A DNA stretch of 64,000 nucleotides from Sutcliffiella deserti (lineage in GTDB: Bacteria > Bacillota > Bacilli > Bacillales > Bacillaceae_I). The translations under genes were made by a program, and so were the position numbers. Positions 47,695 to 56,364 of the stretch are shown in pieces. Location of the stretch: the NCBI RefSeq assembly GCF_020037475.1, contig NZ_JAIQDB010000007.1:1-64000 (forward strand). Direction: 5' to 3'. The notes beneath the pieces were generated by a model that searched no databases, was not told where the DNA came from, and saw only the letters and a list, made by a program, of their open reading frames with translations. Every line of letters begins with the position of its first letter. Within the stretch, counting starts at the first letter, position 1.

Positions 47695-47724
47695 AGTCGT
47701 CAACAATAGGTTGACGACTTTTTT
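47695..47724 (+). terminator. Terminator of the SDR gene
   Basis: AGTCGTCAAC and GTTGACGACT are perfectly complementary around AATAG and run into TTTTTT. Confidence 0.92.
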
Positions 47725-47753
47725 GGTTTTTGGGGACAGGTCCCTTGTCCCAA
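47725..47753. repeat. GGGACAAGG-family palindrome
   Basis: GGTTTTTGGGGACAGGTCCC then TTGTCCCA, directly abutting the SDR terminator. Confidence 0.8.
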
Positions 47754-47828
47754 CAGGATTTTTCTTTTTTTTCTCGAATTGAATTAATATAGGTTAGACC
47801 AAATCTGTTAACAGAGGGTGAACGAGAG

Positions 47829-48260
47829 ATGAATAGAATAAATCTTATTACTTTAGGTGTTCGAGACATGGAGACTTCGTTAAAGTTTTATCGAGATGGT
47901 TTAGGGTTCAGCACTATAGTAAAGGAAGAAGCTCCAGCGATTGTGTTCTTTAATAACGGTGGCAGCAAATTAGCCTTATATCCTTTAGAAGAACTTTCTA
48001 AGGATATTAATGAACAGGAACCTCCCGTTGGAAGTGGTTTTCCCGGATTTACACAAGCGTATAACGCTAAATCAGCGGATGAAGTAGATCGAATTATGGA
48101 GAAAGTGGAACAAGCAGGTGGAAAGATTGTGAAAAAACCTCAGCGTGTTTTTTGGGGTGGCTATAGTGGATACTTTACAGATCCTGATGGCTTTTATTGG
48201 GAGGTCGCATACGGCGAAACCTGGGAGTTTGATGAGAATGATATGCTAGTTATAAAGTAG
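47829..48260 (+). CDS. VOC (glyoxalase/bleomycin-resistance fold) protein
   Basis: A 143-aa metal-dependent-fold protein with two beta-alpha-beta-beta-beta modules: INLITLGVRDMETSLKFYRDGLGF at the N-terminus (core VRDMETSLKFYRDGLGF) and the second GYSGYFTDPDGFYWEVAY. The usual fourth-strand Glu (WEVAY) is present. VOC proteins include lyases, dioxygenases and resistance proteins; substrate unknown. Confidence 0.85.
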   Translation: MNRINLITLGVRDMETSLKFYRDGLGFSTIVKEEAPAIVFFNNGGSKLALYPLEELSKDINEQEPPVGSGFPGFTQAYNAKSADEVDRIMEKVEQAGGKIVKKPQRVFWGGYSGYFTDPDGFYWEVAYGETWEFDENDMLVIK

Positions 48261-48320
48261 GGCGGGACTCTAGTCTTCTTACACAGTCTTATGGGTGGTG
48301 TTGGAAGAAGCCGTACAAAA

Positions 48321-48357
48321 AAGGTACCTGACTCTCTGTGGGCAGGCACCTTTTTGA
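48321..48357. terminator. Terminator between converging VOC and GGDEF-EAL genes
   Basis: AAAAGGTACCTG and CAGGCACCTTTTT pair (one G-U) around ACTCTCTGTGGG. T-runs exist on both sides, so it can serve both genes. Confidence 0.82.
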
Positions 48358-48368
48358 ATGGAGGCTTC

Positions 48369-50645
48369 CTAATTGTTGTTTTCTTGCACTATTTCAAGCT
48401 TTGTTTGGGACAAGGAACCTGTCCCCAAAACCCGCTCGAACTCCTTTGGAGGGAGGGCTTTTGAAAAAAGGTAGCCTTGGCCGATATTGCATTTGTTATC
48501 TAGTAATGCTTTTAATTGGTAGTCATGTTCAATTCCTTCGGCTACAACTGTTAGGTTGAGATTTAGTCCTAGATCAATAATGGCTTTCACCATCGATTGT
48601 TGATTTGATTTTCCGATTTCATCGATAAATGTCTTATCAATTTTTATTGTGTCAATCGGTAATTTTTGCAGAATGTGTAAGGATGAATAACCTGTTCCAA
48701 AGTCATCGATAGAGGTTTTTACCCCAAGGTTTCTTAGGGAGTTCAAAACTTCTGTCGTGTCCTTTACATTTCTGACGATGCTTTCTGTGATTTCCAATTC
48801 GAGGTATGAAGGACAAAGCTTGGTTTCTTGTAACACTTTGTTTACCGTACAAAGGAAATCATTATGCTGAAATTGACGAACAGACACATTTACTGAAACA
48901 CATAAGGAAGGAAATCCGGCCTCTTGCCATGCTTTATTTTGTTTACAGGCTGTTTTTAAAACCCATTCCCCTATTAGAACAATTTGACCTGTTTCTTCTG
49001 CTATTGGAATAAATTCTGCTGGAGAAATAATGCCCAGTTCCGGGTGTTCCCAACGCAATAAAGCTTCCATCCCTACTATTTTCTGTGTCTGTAACTCTAT
49101 TTTCGGCTGGTAATGAATAATGAACTCCTGATGTTCAATCGCTTTTCTAAGACCATTCTCTATGTTCATTTTTCGTGCCATACTATTATTTAATTCAGTA
49201 TTATAGAACCGATAATTATTTTTTCCGTTTTCCTTTGCAAGGTACATTGCTGCATCCGCATGTTTGAGTAGGTCCTCGCTGCTTTCCCCATTTTCAGGGT
49301 AAATACTTATCCCAATACTAGGTGTAATAATAATTTCGTGGTCGTCTATTAGGAAAGGGCTAGTAAACTTTTTTAATAAGGCATCTGCCAGTAATGAGCA
49401 TTTTTCTTCTGTTGCTGCTTGAAGAACAATGACAAACTCATCCCCACCAATCCTGAATAGCTGAGCATCCCCTTCCAACGTTTCCTTCAACCTCTCTGAT
49501 GTTTTAACTAAGATAATGTCCCCCATGTAATGACCTAACGTGTCATTGACCACTTTAAATCGATCTAAGTCTATTAATAATAGCGCTATCCTTCTATCAG
49601 CCTTAGATTTCTCTAGCAGGTTATCTATCACTTTTTTAAAACTCACTCGATTATGCAATTTAGTGAGCGGATCATGATAGGCTAAAAATTTAAATTCACT
49701 CACAAGCTTTTCATTTCTGTGGATAATTAGGAACTGACGACCTAATATCATGAAAAAAGTGATAAGCAAGCCAAAACTAAGGGCATTAAAATTCCATTGG
49801 TAGCTATTAAGGACAAGAACTAAGAGGATAATAACACTAACATAAGGAAAGATTATTTCTTTTCGTTCAGGATTTTTTGCTACAACTTGCCTGTCCTCTT
49901 CATTCCCCTTTGCATATAATCCTGCGAACCCTATTAATAGGATGGAAAGTATCCATAATAGATCCACTATGTTTCCTGAGGTATAATTCCCCGCTACCAC
50001 TAAATAAGAGTACCCAAAATCAGCTGCTACTTGAATAAAAAATCCGAAGATAATAAATTGCATTATATTTTTGTCGGGACTTGATTGACTAATATGGTAA
50101 AGAGTTGTCGTGACAAACAATATTCCAAGCGATGTTATCGGGTATGCTGCAGTGGTCGCTGTCACAATTATTGAATCCGAAAGTGTAATGATCGGATGAA
50201 TTAGATAGTAGGCGGTAAATGCCGCAGCAGTAGTCATAAAAACAAATAAATTAAATAGATAAGAGCCTGTTGAGATATTTGTCCTTGTCTTTCTTATTTT
50301 ATAAACCAGTGCAACCAAAAAGACTATATAGGAAAGTATCCATATAAAAAAGGAGGTTTCGGGATACCCCACGGTCTTTTCGTTTAGTTGCACAATAATC
50401 CAGTATACATTAGCTATAATGTATAAAAACATACCTACACATAACATTAACCAAAACGGTTTTTGCTTAGCTAAAGCACTAAAATAGGCTTTAACAAGCA
50501 TAATGAAACTAAATAATGCTCCCGCACCTTGTAACACAGAGAGCCCCAAAGTTCTAACGCTTTCCTTATTTCCAAAGGCAATATTCCATGCGAAAAATAC
50601 AATAATGATTAAGGCAAGGATATAAAGTGGTAAACGGCCGAACAT
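48369..50645 (-). CDS. Membrane GGDEF-EAL c-di-GMP enzyme
   Basis: A 758-aa protein: ten predicted helices (1-300), a GGDEF domain with intact RIGGDEF (about 440) and no RxxD inhibitory site, and an EAL domain with intact GMEALLRW, ELEITES, DDFGTGYSS and VAEGIE motifs. Both synthesis and hydrolysis of c-di-GMP are possible from the residues; which dominates is unknown. AGGTGAGGGG precedes the ATG at 50645. The last 19 residues begin RVLGTGSLSQ, encoded by a GGGACAAGG-family repeat (48406-48436), so the tail after the EAL domain is repeat-derived. Confidence 0.93.
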   Translation of the reverse strand: MFGRLPLYILALIIIVFFAWNIAFGNKESVRTLGLSVLQGAGALFSFIMLVKAYFSALAKQKPFWLMLCVGMFLYIIANVYWIIVQLNEKTVGYPETSFFIWILSYIVFLVALVYKIRKTRTNISTGSYLFNLFVFMTTAAAFTAYYLIHPIITLSDSIIVTATTAAYPITSLGILFVTTTLYHISQSSPDKNIMQFIIFGFFIQVAADFGYSYLVVAGNYTSGNIVDLLWILSILLIGFAGLYAKGNEEDRQVVAKNPERKEIIFPYVSVIILLVLVLNSYQWNFNALSFGLLITFFMILGRQFLIIHRNEKLVSEFKFLAYHDPLTKLHNRVSFKKVIDNLLEKSKADRRIALLLIDLDRFKVVNDTLGHYMGDIILVKTSERLKETLEGDAQLFRIGGDEFVIVLQAATEEKCSLLADALLKKFTSPFLIDDHEIIITPSIGISIYPENGESSEDLLKHADAAMYLAKENGKNNYRFYNTELNNSMARKMNIENGLRKAIEHQEFIIHYQPKIELQTQKIVGMEALLRWEHPELGIISPAEFIPIAEETGQIVLIGEWVLKTACKQNKAWQEAGFPSLCVSVNVSVRQFQHNDFLCTVNKVLQETKLCPSYLELEITESIVRNVKDTTEVLNSLRNLGVKTSIDDFGTGYSSLHILQKLPIDTIKIDKTFIDEIGKSNQQSMVKAIIDLGLNLNLTVVAEGIEHDYQLKALLDNKCNIGQGYLFSKALPPKEFERVLGTGSLSQTKLEIVQENNN
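48406..48436. repeat. GGGACAAGG-family palindrome inside the GGDEF-EAL 3' end
   Basis: TGGGACAAGGAACCTGTCCC then CAAAACCCGC. On the minus strand it encodes RVLGTGSLSQ; the frame continues beyond it for TKLEIVQENNN. Confidence 0.85.
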
Positions 50646-50664
50646 GAAAATCCCCTCACCTTTC

Positions 50665-50698
50665 AAGCGGGTTTTGGGGACTGGTCCCTTGTCCCGCT
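50665..50698. repeat. GGGACAAGG-family palindrome with extended arms
   Basis: AAGCGGG and CCCGCTT close a hairpin around TTTTGGGGACTGGTCCCTTG. It lies directly before the GGDEF-EAL start, so this gene, like the aminotransferase, has a family member at both ends. Confidence 0.8.
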
Positions 50699-51040
50699 TT
50701 TATTGATTTTTAGTACTTATTTATGATTCCAAATGTGTTCTATCATACCTTGTTATTAACTCTTTATAATTATATCGACAAAAAACTACATATGTTTTGG
50801 GTATTTATCCATTAAAATTTTATAAACATTTTTTATGAGCTTTCCGATAAAAAAAGATCTCCTATTTAGAAGATCATTCTCGTTTATATTCGGTGGGATA
50901 TTGTTGAAACTAACTGAAGATTTTAATAGGAAAGAACTTTTCGCTCGATAGCAACAATTTGAAATAGGTTGAACCAACTTTTACAAAAGCAACAATCTTA
51001 CCTAAAGATATTAGAAAAAACAGAGCCTTCCTCTCCTACA
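50699..51040. other. Gene-free spacer with a decayed MITE-like arm
   Basis: AT-rich. AGCAACAATTTGAAATAGG (50949 on) and AAAAGCAACAATCTTACC (50987 on) resemble arms of the GCAACAATC family. A 63-aa minus-strand frame (50786-50977) has no ribosome binding site or recognisable protein. Confidence 0.5.
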
Positions 51041-52120
51041 CTAGCAACAAACGCGGTTTCTTCCTAAGCTTTTCGCCTTATACAAGCACACATCTGCATT
51101 TTTTATCATCAGATCGGAATTTAAGATTGTTTCCGGGTAAGTGGCTACTCCGATGGAGACAGTAATGTTAATATGTTCTTTTAACGAAATGGCAAAAGGA
51201 TGTTTCTCCACAGCAAGACGAATCTTTTCAGCTACCTCGATTGCTTGGTAATTAGGGCAATCAGGTAGAATGACGGAAAATTCCTCGCCTCCATTTCTTG
51301 ATATTATATCAAAGGACCTAGTGGAATCTCGCAAAACATTCCCAAGCTCTTGCAGAATGACATCTCCAGTCTGGTGACCATATGTATCATTAACCTTTTT
51401 AAAAAAATCAATATCAATGAGCAGCAAGGATAGCCGCTCTCCTTTGTCCTTTGCCCGTAAGATGAGCTCGTTCCACGTCTCATCAAATTGACGAACATTG
51501 TTTAATCCTGTTAGGAAATCGGTAGAGGATTGTATTTCATATTCTTTTAATAGATTGTGTGATTTACTTAAATATTGAACAATATAGACAGAGCAAAGCC
51601 CCCCCATTGCAGAGGTGATCCAATACACAGGGATTAGAACAATTAATATCTCCCAAACCCCAATGACGATTGAGATAATGATGCTGAAAACGATATGAGT
51701 GAAGCCTATCATCATCCATGCTTTTTTCTGTATGCTATGATGTTTCATTTTTTTCACAATAAAGAGGAAGCCGATAAACAAGATGATCATTAATATAAGA
51801 GCGGCAATGGAGGAAAAGTTCCATCCGAATAAGAACCTGCCCGCAATGATTAATATTGTACTGATTAATGCCGGATAGATACCGATGAACAGCATGAGTA
51901 GCATAACTGGTATATAGCGAAGATCAACTATTGTTACATCTGTAATTTGAATGGAAAAGTACATAAGCACATTTCCGAATACCCCCCCAGCAATACCATC
52001 AATCCACCCTATTTTCCTAGGATCCCATCTTTCTATCCTTGTGTTCCATTTAACCTGTAAGTAAATAAAGATCAGGGATAGTAAAATACATAAATTAATA
52101 AACAAATCGGACAAAAACAT
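51041..52120 (-). CDS. dgcK: Membrane diguanylate cyclase, DgcK type
   Basis: A 359-aa protein, exactly the length of B. subtilis DgcK. The N-terminal 5TM-5TMR_LYT sensor (VDLRYIPVMLLMLFIGIYPALI, core YIPVMLLMLFIGIYPAL) has five to six helices and the C-terminal GGDEF domain has intact NGGEEF with RSFD nine residues before it, the RxxD product-inhibition site. It should make c-di-GMP and be feedback-inhibited. GAGGTGG precedes the ATG. Next to the GGDEF-EAL gene but separated by 370 bp. Confidence 0.88.
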   Translation of the reverse strand: MFLSDLFINLCILLSLIFIYLQVKWNTRIERWDPRKIGWIDGIAGGVFGNVLMYFSIQITDVTIVDLRYIPVMLLMLFIGIYPALISTILIIAGRFLFGWNFSSIAALILMIILFIGFLFIVKKMKHHSIQKKAWMMIGFTHIVFSIIISIVIGVWEILIVLIPVYWITSAMGGLCSVYIVQYLSKSHNLLKEYEIQSSTDFLTGLNNVRQFDETWNELILRAKDKGERLSLLLIDIDFFKKVNDTYGHQTGDVILQELGNVLRDSTRSFDIISRNGGEEFSVILPDCPNYQAIEVAEKIRLAVEKHPFAISLKEHINITVSIGVATYPETILNSDLMIKNADVCLYKAKSLGRNRVCC

Positions 52121-52178
52121 GTGTAAAATTCCACCTCAAAAGTCATGGTTACGGGTTATATCCAACATACGCAAAAGC

Positions 52179-52212
52179 ATTTATGTATGCGAAAACAGCC
52201 TTAAATAAATGA
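52179..52212. repeat. Single arm of the MITE-like family
   Basis: ATTTATGTATGCGAAAACAG then CCTTAAATAAATGA matches the right end of the copy at 12429-12570 and its flank. No left arm is found. Confidence 0.45.
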
Positions 52213-52304
52213 AGTAACGAGTATATAAATTCACCTATCTTATCATACATTTCTTGTAAGAATATAGAAAGATGATTTTAAAATAAATTTTTAACAAAAT
52301 AAAA

Positions 52305-52336
52305 ACTCTTTCTCATTAAGGAAAAAGAGTTTATGC
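52305..52336 (-). terminator. Terminator of the DesR-like gene
   Basis: On the minus strand AAACTCTTT and AAAGAGTTT pair around TTCCTTAATGAG and are followed by TTATTTTG. Confidence 0.8.
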
Positions 52337-52344
52337 TCTGCACT

Positions 52345-52860
52345 TTAGCCGGCAGGCAACTTCATATTATCGATAATCGTTGAAAAATACTTCTTAACAC
52401 TTCCAAGGGTACCTTGCTGTTTTAAGGAATCGCTTAAAACCTCATCTTCACTTAAAGGTTGCACGGATATGTCGTCCATTAGTTCAGGAGAAAACACTTG
52501 TTTCCCCTCCATAATACTGCGAATCGAACCTGCCAATTCTTCGCTTGGATTATCCTTCAACAGATAACCACTAACCCCAGCTTCTATGGCGCGTTGAAAA
52601 TATCCTTGTCTGGCAAAAGTTGTTAAGATCATCACTTTGCATTCACTTTCCTGTAAAGCCTCTGCCGCTTCAATCCCAGTCATCTCAGGCATTTCAATAT
52701 CCATAAGACAAACATCAGGATTTAACTTATTGACTAATGTAAGTGCCTCTTTCCCATTAGCCGCAAGTCCAATTACTTCCATATCCTCTTCCAAATCTAA
52801 CAGGGAACCCATTGCTCCTAACAGCAATTCCTGATCCTCTGCAATCACTATTCGAATCAT
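52345..52860 (-). CDS. desR: DesR-like response regulator with a collapsed DNA-binding domain
   Basis: A 171-aa protein; DesR is normally about 199 aa. The receiver (1-118) closely follows DesR, with D9, phospho-acceptor D54 in CLMDIEMPE, T in ILTTFAR and K in YLLKDNPSEEL. After SPELMDD the LuxR-type HTH should begin, but only PLSEDEVLSDSLKQQ and GSVKKYFSTIIDNMKL remain; about 15-20 residues of the first HTH helices are missing and the tail stops early. GGAGGG lies 7 nt before the ATG at 52860; the frame is open 40 codons further upstream but without support. It follows des on the same strand; desK, the sensor kinase, is absent. Confidence 0.85.
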   Translation of the reverse strand: MIRIVIAEDQELLLGAMGSLLDLEEDMEVIGLAANGKEALTLVNKLNPDVCLMDIEMPEMTGIEAAEALQESECKVMILTTFARQGYFQRAIEAGVSGYLLKDNPSEELAGSIRSIMEGKQVFSPELMDDISVQPLSEDEVLSDSLKQQGTLGSVKKYFSTIIDNMKLPAG

Positions 52861-53104
52861 ATACGTTCCCTCCAAAGTTGGTGCCCCTGATACTTTTTGG
52901 TTATTGCGAAAATTGTTACAAGATGTAACATTCGTCGCGCTCGTGCTCTTTTCCTCTTCATTCGAGCAAAAATTCCCCACTATCTTGAGTGAATTTGACA
53001 GAAAAAATGCCAGTTGTAAATATTTGCGGGCTAAAGTAAAAACCTTTTAAAAAAACCTTATTTAAAGACTCCCCTTTTTAGCAGAGGAGTCTTGTAAATC
53101 ATTC

Positions 53105-54139
53105 TTAAAGTTCAGGTTTCATTTGTGAAGACATGTTGTGTTTCACAAGTTTTCTTGCTTCTCTGAAGCTAACAAAGTTTTTGCTTTCTTCATCCCACAA
53201 ACGAAATCTAATTGAACGAATACTCGTTGCGAGAGAAATCGTCGGTACTTTCTCCAAAGGAGGCGTATTCTTATGTGCCTCTTCCAATTTATAGTTAGGT
53301 ACTCTTGGACTTAGGTGATGTACATGATGGTAGCCGATATTACCTGTTAGGAATTGCAGAAGCTTCGGAAGCTTGTAGAATGAGCTGCCCTCTACTGCAG
53401 CAAGCACATATTCCCATTCTTTATCTGCAACAAAGTAAGAATCCTCAAAGGTATGTTGGACATAAAACAACCAAATTCCAATAGATCCGGAAATCATGAA
53501 AATAGAACCTTGCACTAAAAGAAATGCTTGCCAGCCAATCGCCCAACAAAGTAAAGCTACTAATGCAACAATGATTATATTAGTTAAATAAAGGTTATTA
53601 CGTTCTTTCTTTCGCGCACCTTTACGGTTGAAACGATTTTTCAAAAGGAAGACATAGATTGGACCAATTCCAAACATTACAAATGGATTACGGTAAATAC
53701 GATATGCGATCCTCGTTTTCCAAGGTGCAGCTGCATATTCATCCACGGTAAGTGTCCAAATATCACCTGTCCCACGCTTGTCCAGGTTTCCACTTGTCGC
53801 ATGATGAACAGAATGCTCATATCCCCATTGGTCAAACGGAAATAATGTTAATACTCCCATCGCTGTTCCGACTGCTCGATTAAGACGGCGGTTCTTAAAG
53901 AAGGAATGATGTGTGCAATCATGAAAAATAATGAAGATTCTAGTCAAGAAACCAGCTGCAAGAACAATTGGAATCAAGGCTAACCAGTAAGAAACGGAAA
54001 GACTAACATAAGCAAGGATCCAAAGAATGATAAATGGTCCTAATGTGTTGATTATCTGCCAAACGCTTTTCGTTGTTTGTGATTGTTCAAATGGAGCAAT
54101 TTGCTTTTTTAAGTTCTTCATACTATTTTGTAAGGTCAT
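53105..54139 (-). CDS. des: Acyl-lipid fatty acid desaturase
   Basis: A 344-aa membrane di-iron desaturase that introduces a double bond into phospholipid acyl chains, keeping the membrane fluid in the cold. Three His boxes are complete: HDCTHHSFF, HSVHHATSGN and HHVHHLSP. Hydrophobic pairs at about 35-78 and 185-225 place the His boxes on the cytoplasmic side. The promoter region has a TATAAT with a poor -35 and an operator-like palindrome where an activator would sit. Upstream neighbour of the DesR-like gene. Confidence 0.94.
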   Translation of the reverse strand: MTLQNSMKNLKKQIAPFEQSQTTKSVWQIINTLGPFIILWILAYVSLSVSYWLALIPIVLAAGFLTRIFIIFHDCTHHSFFKNRRLNRAVGTAMGVLTLFPFDQWGYEHSVHHATSGNLDKRGTGDIWTLTVDEYAAAPWKTRIAYRIYRNPFVMFGIGPIYVFLLKNRFNRKGARKKERNNLYLTNIIIVALVALLCWAIGWQAFLLVQGSIFMISGSIGIWLFYVQHTFEDSYFVADKEWEYVLAAVEGSSFYKLPKLLQFLTGNIGYHHVHHLSPRVPNYKLEEAHKNTPPLEKVPTISLATSIRSIRFRLWDEESKNFVSFREARKLVKHNMSSQMKPEL

Positions 54140-54177
54140 ATTGTTTAATTTCCCTTCTTCTTTATGTTGTAATTCCT

Positions 54178-54183
54178 ATTATA
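54178..54183 (-). promoter_or_regulatory. -10 box of des
   Basis: TATAAT on the minus strand, 39 bp before the start codon. At 17 bp upstream the -35 position reads CTAACA, far from consensus, as expected for an activator-dependent promoter. Confidence 0.65.
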
Positions 54184-54213
54184 GAGGCTTAAATGAATTT
54201 TGTTAGTAGCAGG

Positions 54214-54242
54214 TGTCATATTCCAAGTATGACAAATGTCAT
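54214..54242. promoter_or_regulatory. Candidate DesR operator upstream of des
   Basis: TGTCATA (54214-54220) and TATGACA (54228-54234) are perfect inverted arms around 7 nt, and a third half-site TGTCAT follows at 54237-54242. The block covers about -40 to -70 of the des promoter, where DesR~P binds in B. subtilis. Confidence 0.65.
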
Positions 54243-54459
54243 GTACAAGCAGTTAAACATGCTTTTTCAAAAGATGTATCCGCTTATAAACCCTTTAAAC
54301 ACTCACTTTTCGCTTTAACCTCCTATCTAATTTGCCAGTTTTTTCTTTTAAATATTCTTACCTTTTCTTTTTCAGTTCTAATCTGTAAATACCACTTTTC
54401 AAGAAAATTATGCTAAAATTTAATAAAACCATTGTGGTCAAAGACAGGACGTGAAACCA

Positions 54460-55158
54460 TTGAAACGTTTGCTAGCAATCAGTGATATTCATGGGGATAT
54501 TGCAACGTTTGAAAAGCTTCTACAACATGTGGGCTATAATAATGAGAAAGACCAGCTAATTTTACTGGGTGATTATGTGGATCGAGGACCAGAGTCACGC
54601 GCGGTGATTGAAAAAGTAATAAGTTTGAAAGAAGAGGGTGCCATTGCCTTGATGGGGAATCACGATAAAATGATGATTGAGGCATTTGAAGGAGAACCAA
54701 TGGCATTAAAAAGGTGGTTTTATAACGGTGGAATTCAAACCCTTCGTAATTATGGTTATGAAATCGAAAAGGATGACGCCAAGTATTGGTATACCTCAGA
54801 GGAGTTTCCAGAACCACTTGAAATGAATACAGAAATTCGCAAGCACATCGACTTCCTCAAAGAACTACCTTATTTTTATGAAACAGACAGCCACATCTTT
54901 GTTCACGCAGGAGTCCATCCCCAAACACCTCTAAAATCCACTGATCCTCACATTTTAGTATGGATACGAGATGAATTTCATTTAGGCTACAGTGGGGAGA
55001 AAACAGTTATATTTGGACATACACCAACGAAGAATTTACATAAAAGCGGCGAAGTGTTTTTCGGCAAAAACAATATTATCGGAATTGATGGCGGTTGTGT
55101 TTATGGAGGGCGACTTTATTGCTTAGATGTTAGAGAATCCTTGGTATACCATATCTAG
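54460..55158 (+). CDS. PPP-family metallophosphatase
   Basis: A 232-aa di-metal phosphatase. SDIHGD, GDYVDRGPES and GNHD are the three metal and phosphate motifs of serine/threonine phosphatases; FVHAGVHP and FGHTPT complete the site. Related small enzymes act on phosphoproteins or on dinucleoside tetraphosphates. The start is unsure: AGGA sits 10 nt before the TTG at 54460, and a GTG at 54451 touches it directly. Confidence 0.88.
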   Translation: MKRLLAISDIHGDIATFEKLLQHVGYNNEKDQLILLGDYVDRGPESRAVIEKVISLKEEGAIALMGNHDKMMIEAFEGEPMALKRWFYNGGIQTLRNYGYEIEKDDAKYWYTSEEFPEPLEMNTEIRKHIDFLKELPYFYETDSHIFVHAGVHPQTPLKSTDPHILVWIRDEFHLGYSGEKTVIFGHTPTKNLHKSGEVFFGKNNIIGIDGGCVYGGRLYCLDVRESLVYHI

Positions 55159-55367
55159 CGAAGTACCGTCTCCTTTTTTAAATAGTCTGCCTACAGACAG
55201 CTTTGTCTACTAGTTACATAATTTCATCTACTATAGTATTCTTTTATTAAGTTTTATTTTCTAATACTCTAGCTTAAGATAGCCGTACTCCTATTTTTCA
55301 CCAGCTTTAAACAACGACCTTTACGGAATAGCGATATCCAAAAAATTCTATTTTTTAGGAGAGAACC

Positions 55368-56228
55368 ATGAATAATAAAAACCAAGAGCTATATAATTTT
55401 ATTATTTCTAATTCTACACAACTAACTGATACATGGATTAAAACAAAACAAGCACCACAAGGCACCATTTATTCCTCGAATGTTTCAGAGTCAGTTGAAA
55501 AAAGATTAAGAGCACAAAATAAAAAATTCATCTCTACTATTGCATCTATTTTCAACACAAATGATACCGATGCAATTTATGGCCCTATTCAACAGTGGGC
55601 ACGTGAGGTAGCACAAGATAGAGTAGAGAATCATACCTCCATTAGTGATGTGATCTCTCAGTTTAAGCATTTCAGACAAATATATTGGAATAAAATTAAT
55701 GAGTTTCCTAAACACACATCACTAGCTATCACATCAGAGGATATTTTAACTTGGTCCAATATGTTTCATTATGCTTTCGACACAGTGATAGAAGAGTTTA
55801 TCAAGACTTATAGAGATTCTTTTCAAACTACCCTGACTGCTCAACAGGAAGTTATCAATGAGTTGAGCTCCCCTGTTATCAGCCTAACAAAGGAAATAAG
55901 TGTGCTTCCCTTAATCGGTTTAATTGATACTCATCGGTCCAAGTGTATTCTTGAATCTACCATTCATCAATGTCAGGAAAAGCAAGTCGAGTATCTAGTA
56001 ATTGATCTGTCAGGAGTACCAATTGTGGACACCATGGTTGCAAATGAAATTTTTCAGCTTGTAGCCACATTAAAGCTTCTCGGGGTAAAAAGCGTTCTCA
56101 CAGGCATTCGACCAGATGTGGCTCAGACCACTGTTAACCTTGGAATAGAAATTAAAGATATACCTACCTATTCCTCATTGCAAAAAGCATTAAAACATTT
56201 AAACTTTAAAGTAGTACAAACTTTATAA
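55368..56228 (+). CDS. RsbR paralogue (stressosome STAS protein)
   Basis: A 286-aa protein: N-terminal non-haem-globin-like sensor (1-150) and C-terminal STAS domain (about 165-280). It corresponds to the RsbR co-antagonists that form the stressosome with RsbS and release RsbT to start SigB activation. Both phosphorylation sites are kept: Thr in VISLTKEISVLP and Thr in VPIVDTMVANE. TTAGGAGAG precedes the ATG. A monocistronic gene with a terminator. Confidence 0.9.
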   Translation: MNNKNQELYNFIISNSTQLTDTWIKTKQAPQGTIYSSNVSESVEKRLRAQNKKFISTIASIFNTNDTDAIYGPIQQWAREVAQDRVENHTSISDVISQFKHFRQIYWNKINEFPKHTSLAITSEDILTWSNMFHYAFDTVIEEFIKTYRDSFQTTLTAQQEVINELSSPVISLTKEISVLPLIGLIDTHRSKCILESTIHQCQEKQVEYLVIDLSGVPIVDTMVANEIFQLVATLKLLGVKSVLTGIRPDVAQTTVNLGIEIKDIPTYSSLQKALKHLNFKVVQTL

Positions 56229-56230
56229 AT

Positions 56231-56282
56231 GAAAAGAGGCCGTCCACCCCGCGTTACAACAAAGAGTGACCGGCCTTTTCTA
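56231..56282 (+). terminator. Terminator of the RsbR paralogue
   Basis: GAAAAGAGGCCGTCCAC and GTGACCGGCCTTTTC pair with a mismatch around about 16 nt; TTTTCT closes it. Confidence 0.75.
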
Positions 56283-56364
56283 TTGTCTGTTTTCACATAC
56301 TTTGTTGCTTCGGTCTAATTACATTAGTAAGAATCATAACATTTATAAGAAAAAGTGCACTATC

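Noticed and set aside
50786-50977. 63-codon minus-strand frame
   Set aside because: No ribosome binding site, AT-rich spacer composition and no family pattern.
52860-52980. Forty extra N-terminal codons on the DesR-like protein
   Set aside because: The receiver begins at MIRIVIAED, right after a GGAGGG site; the upstream text is low-complexity Ser/Asn/Thr.
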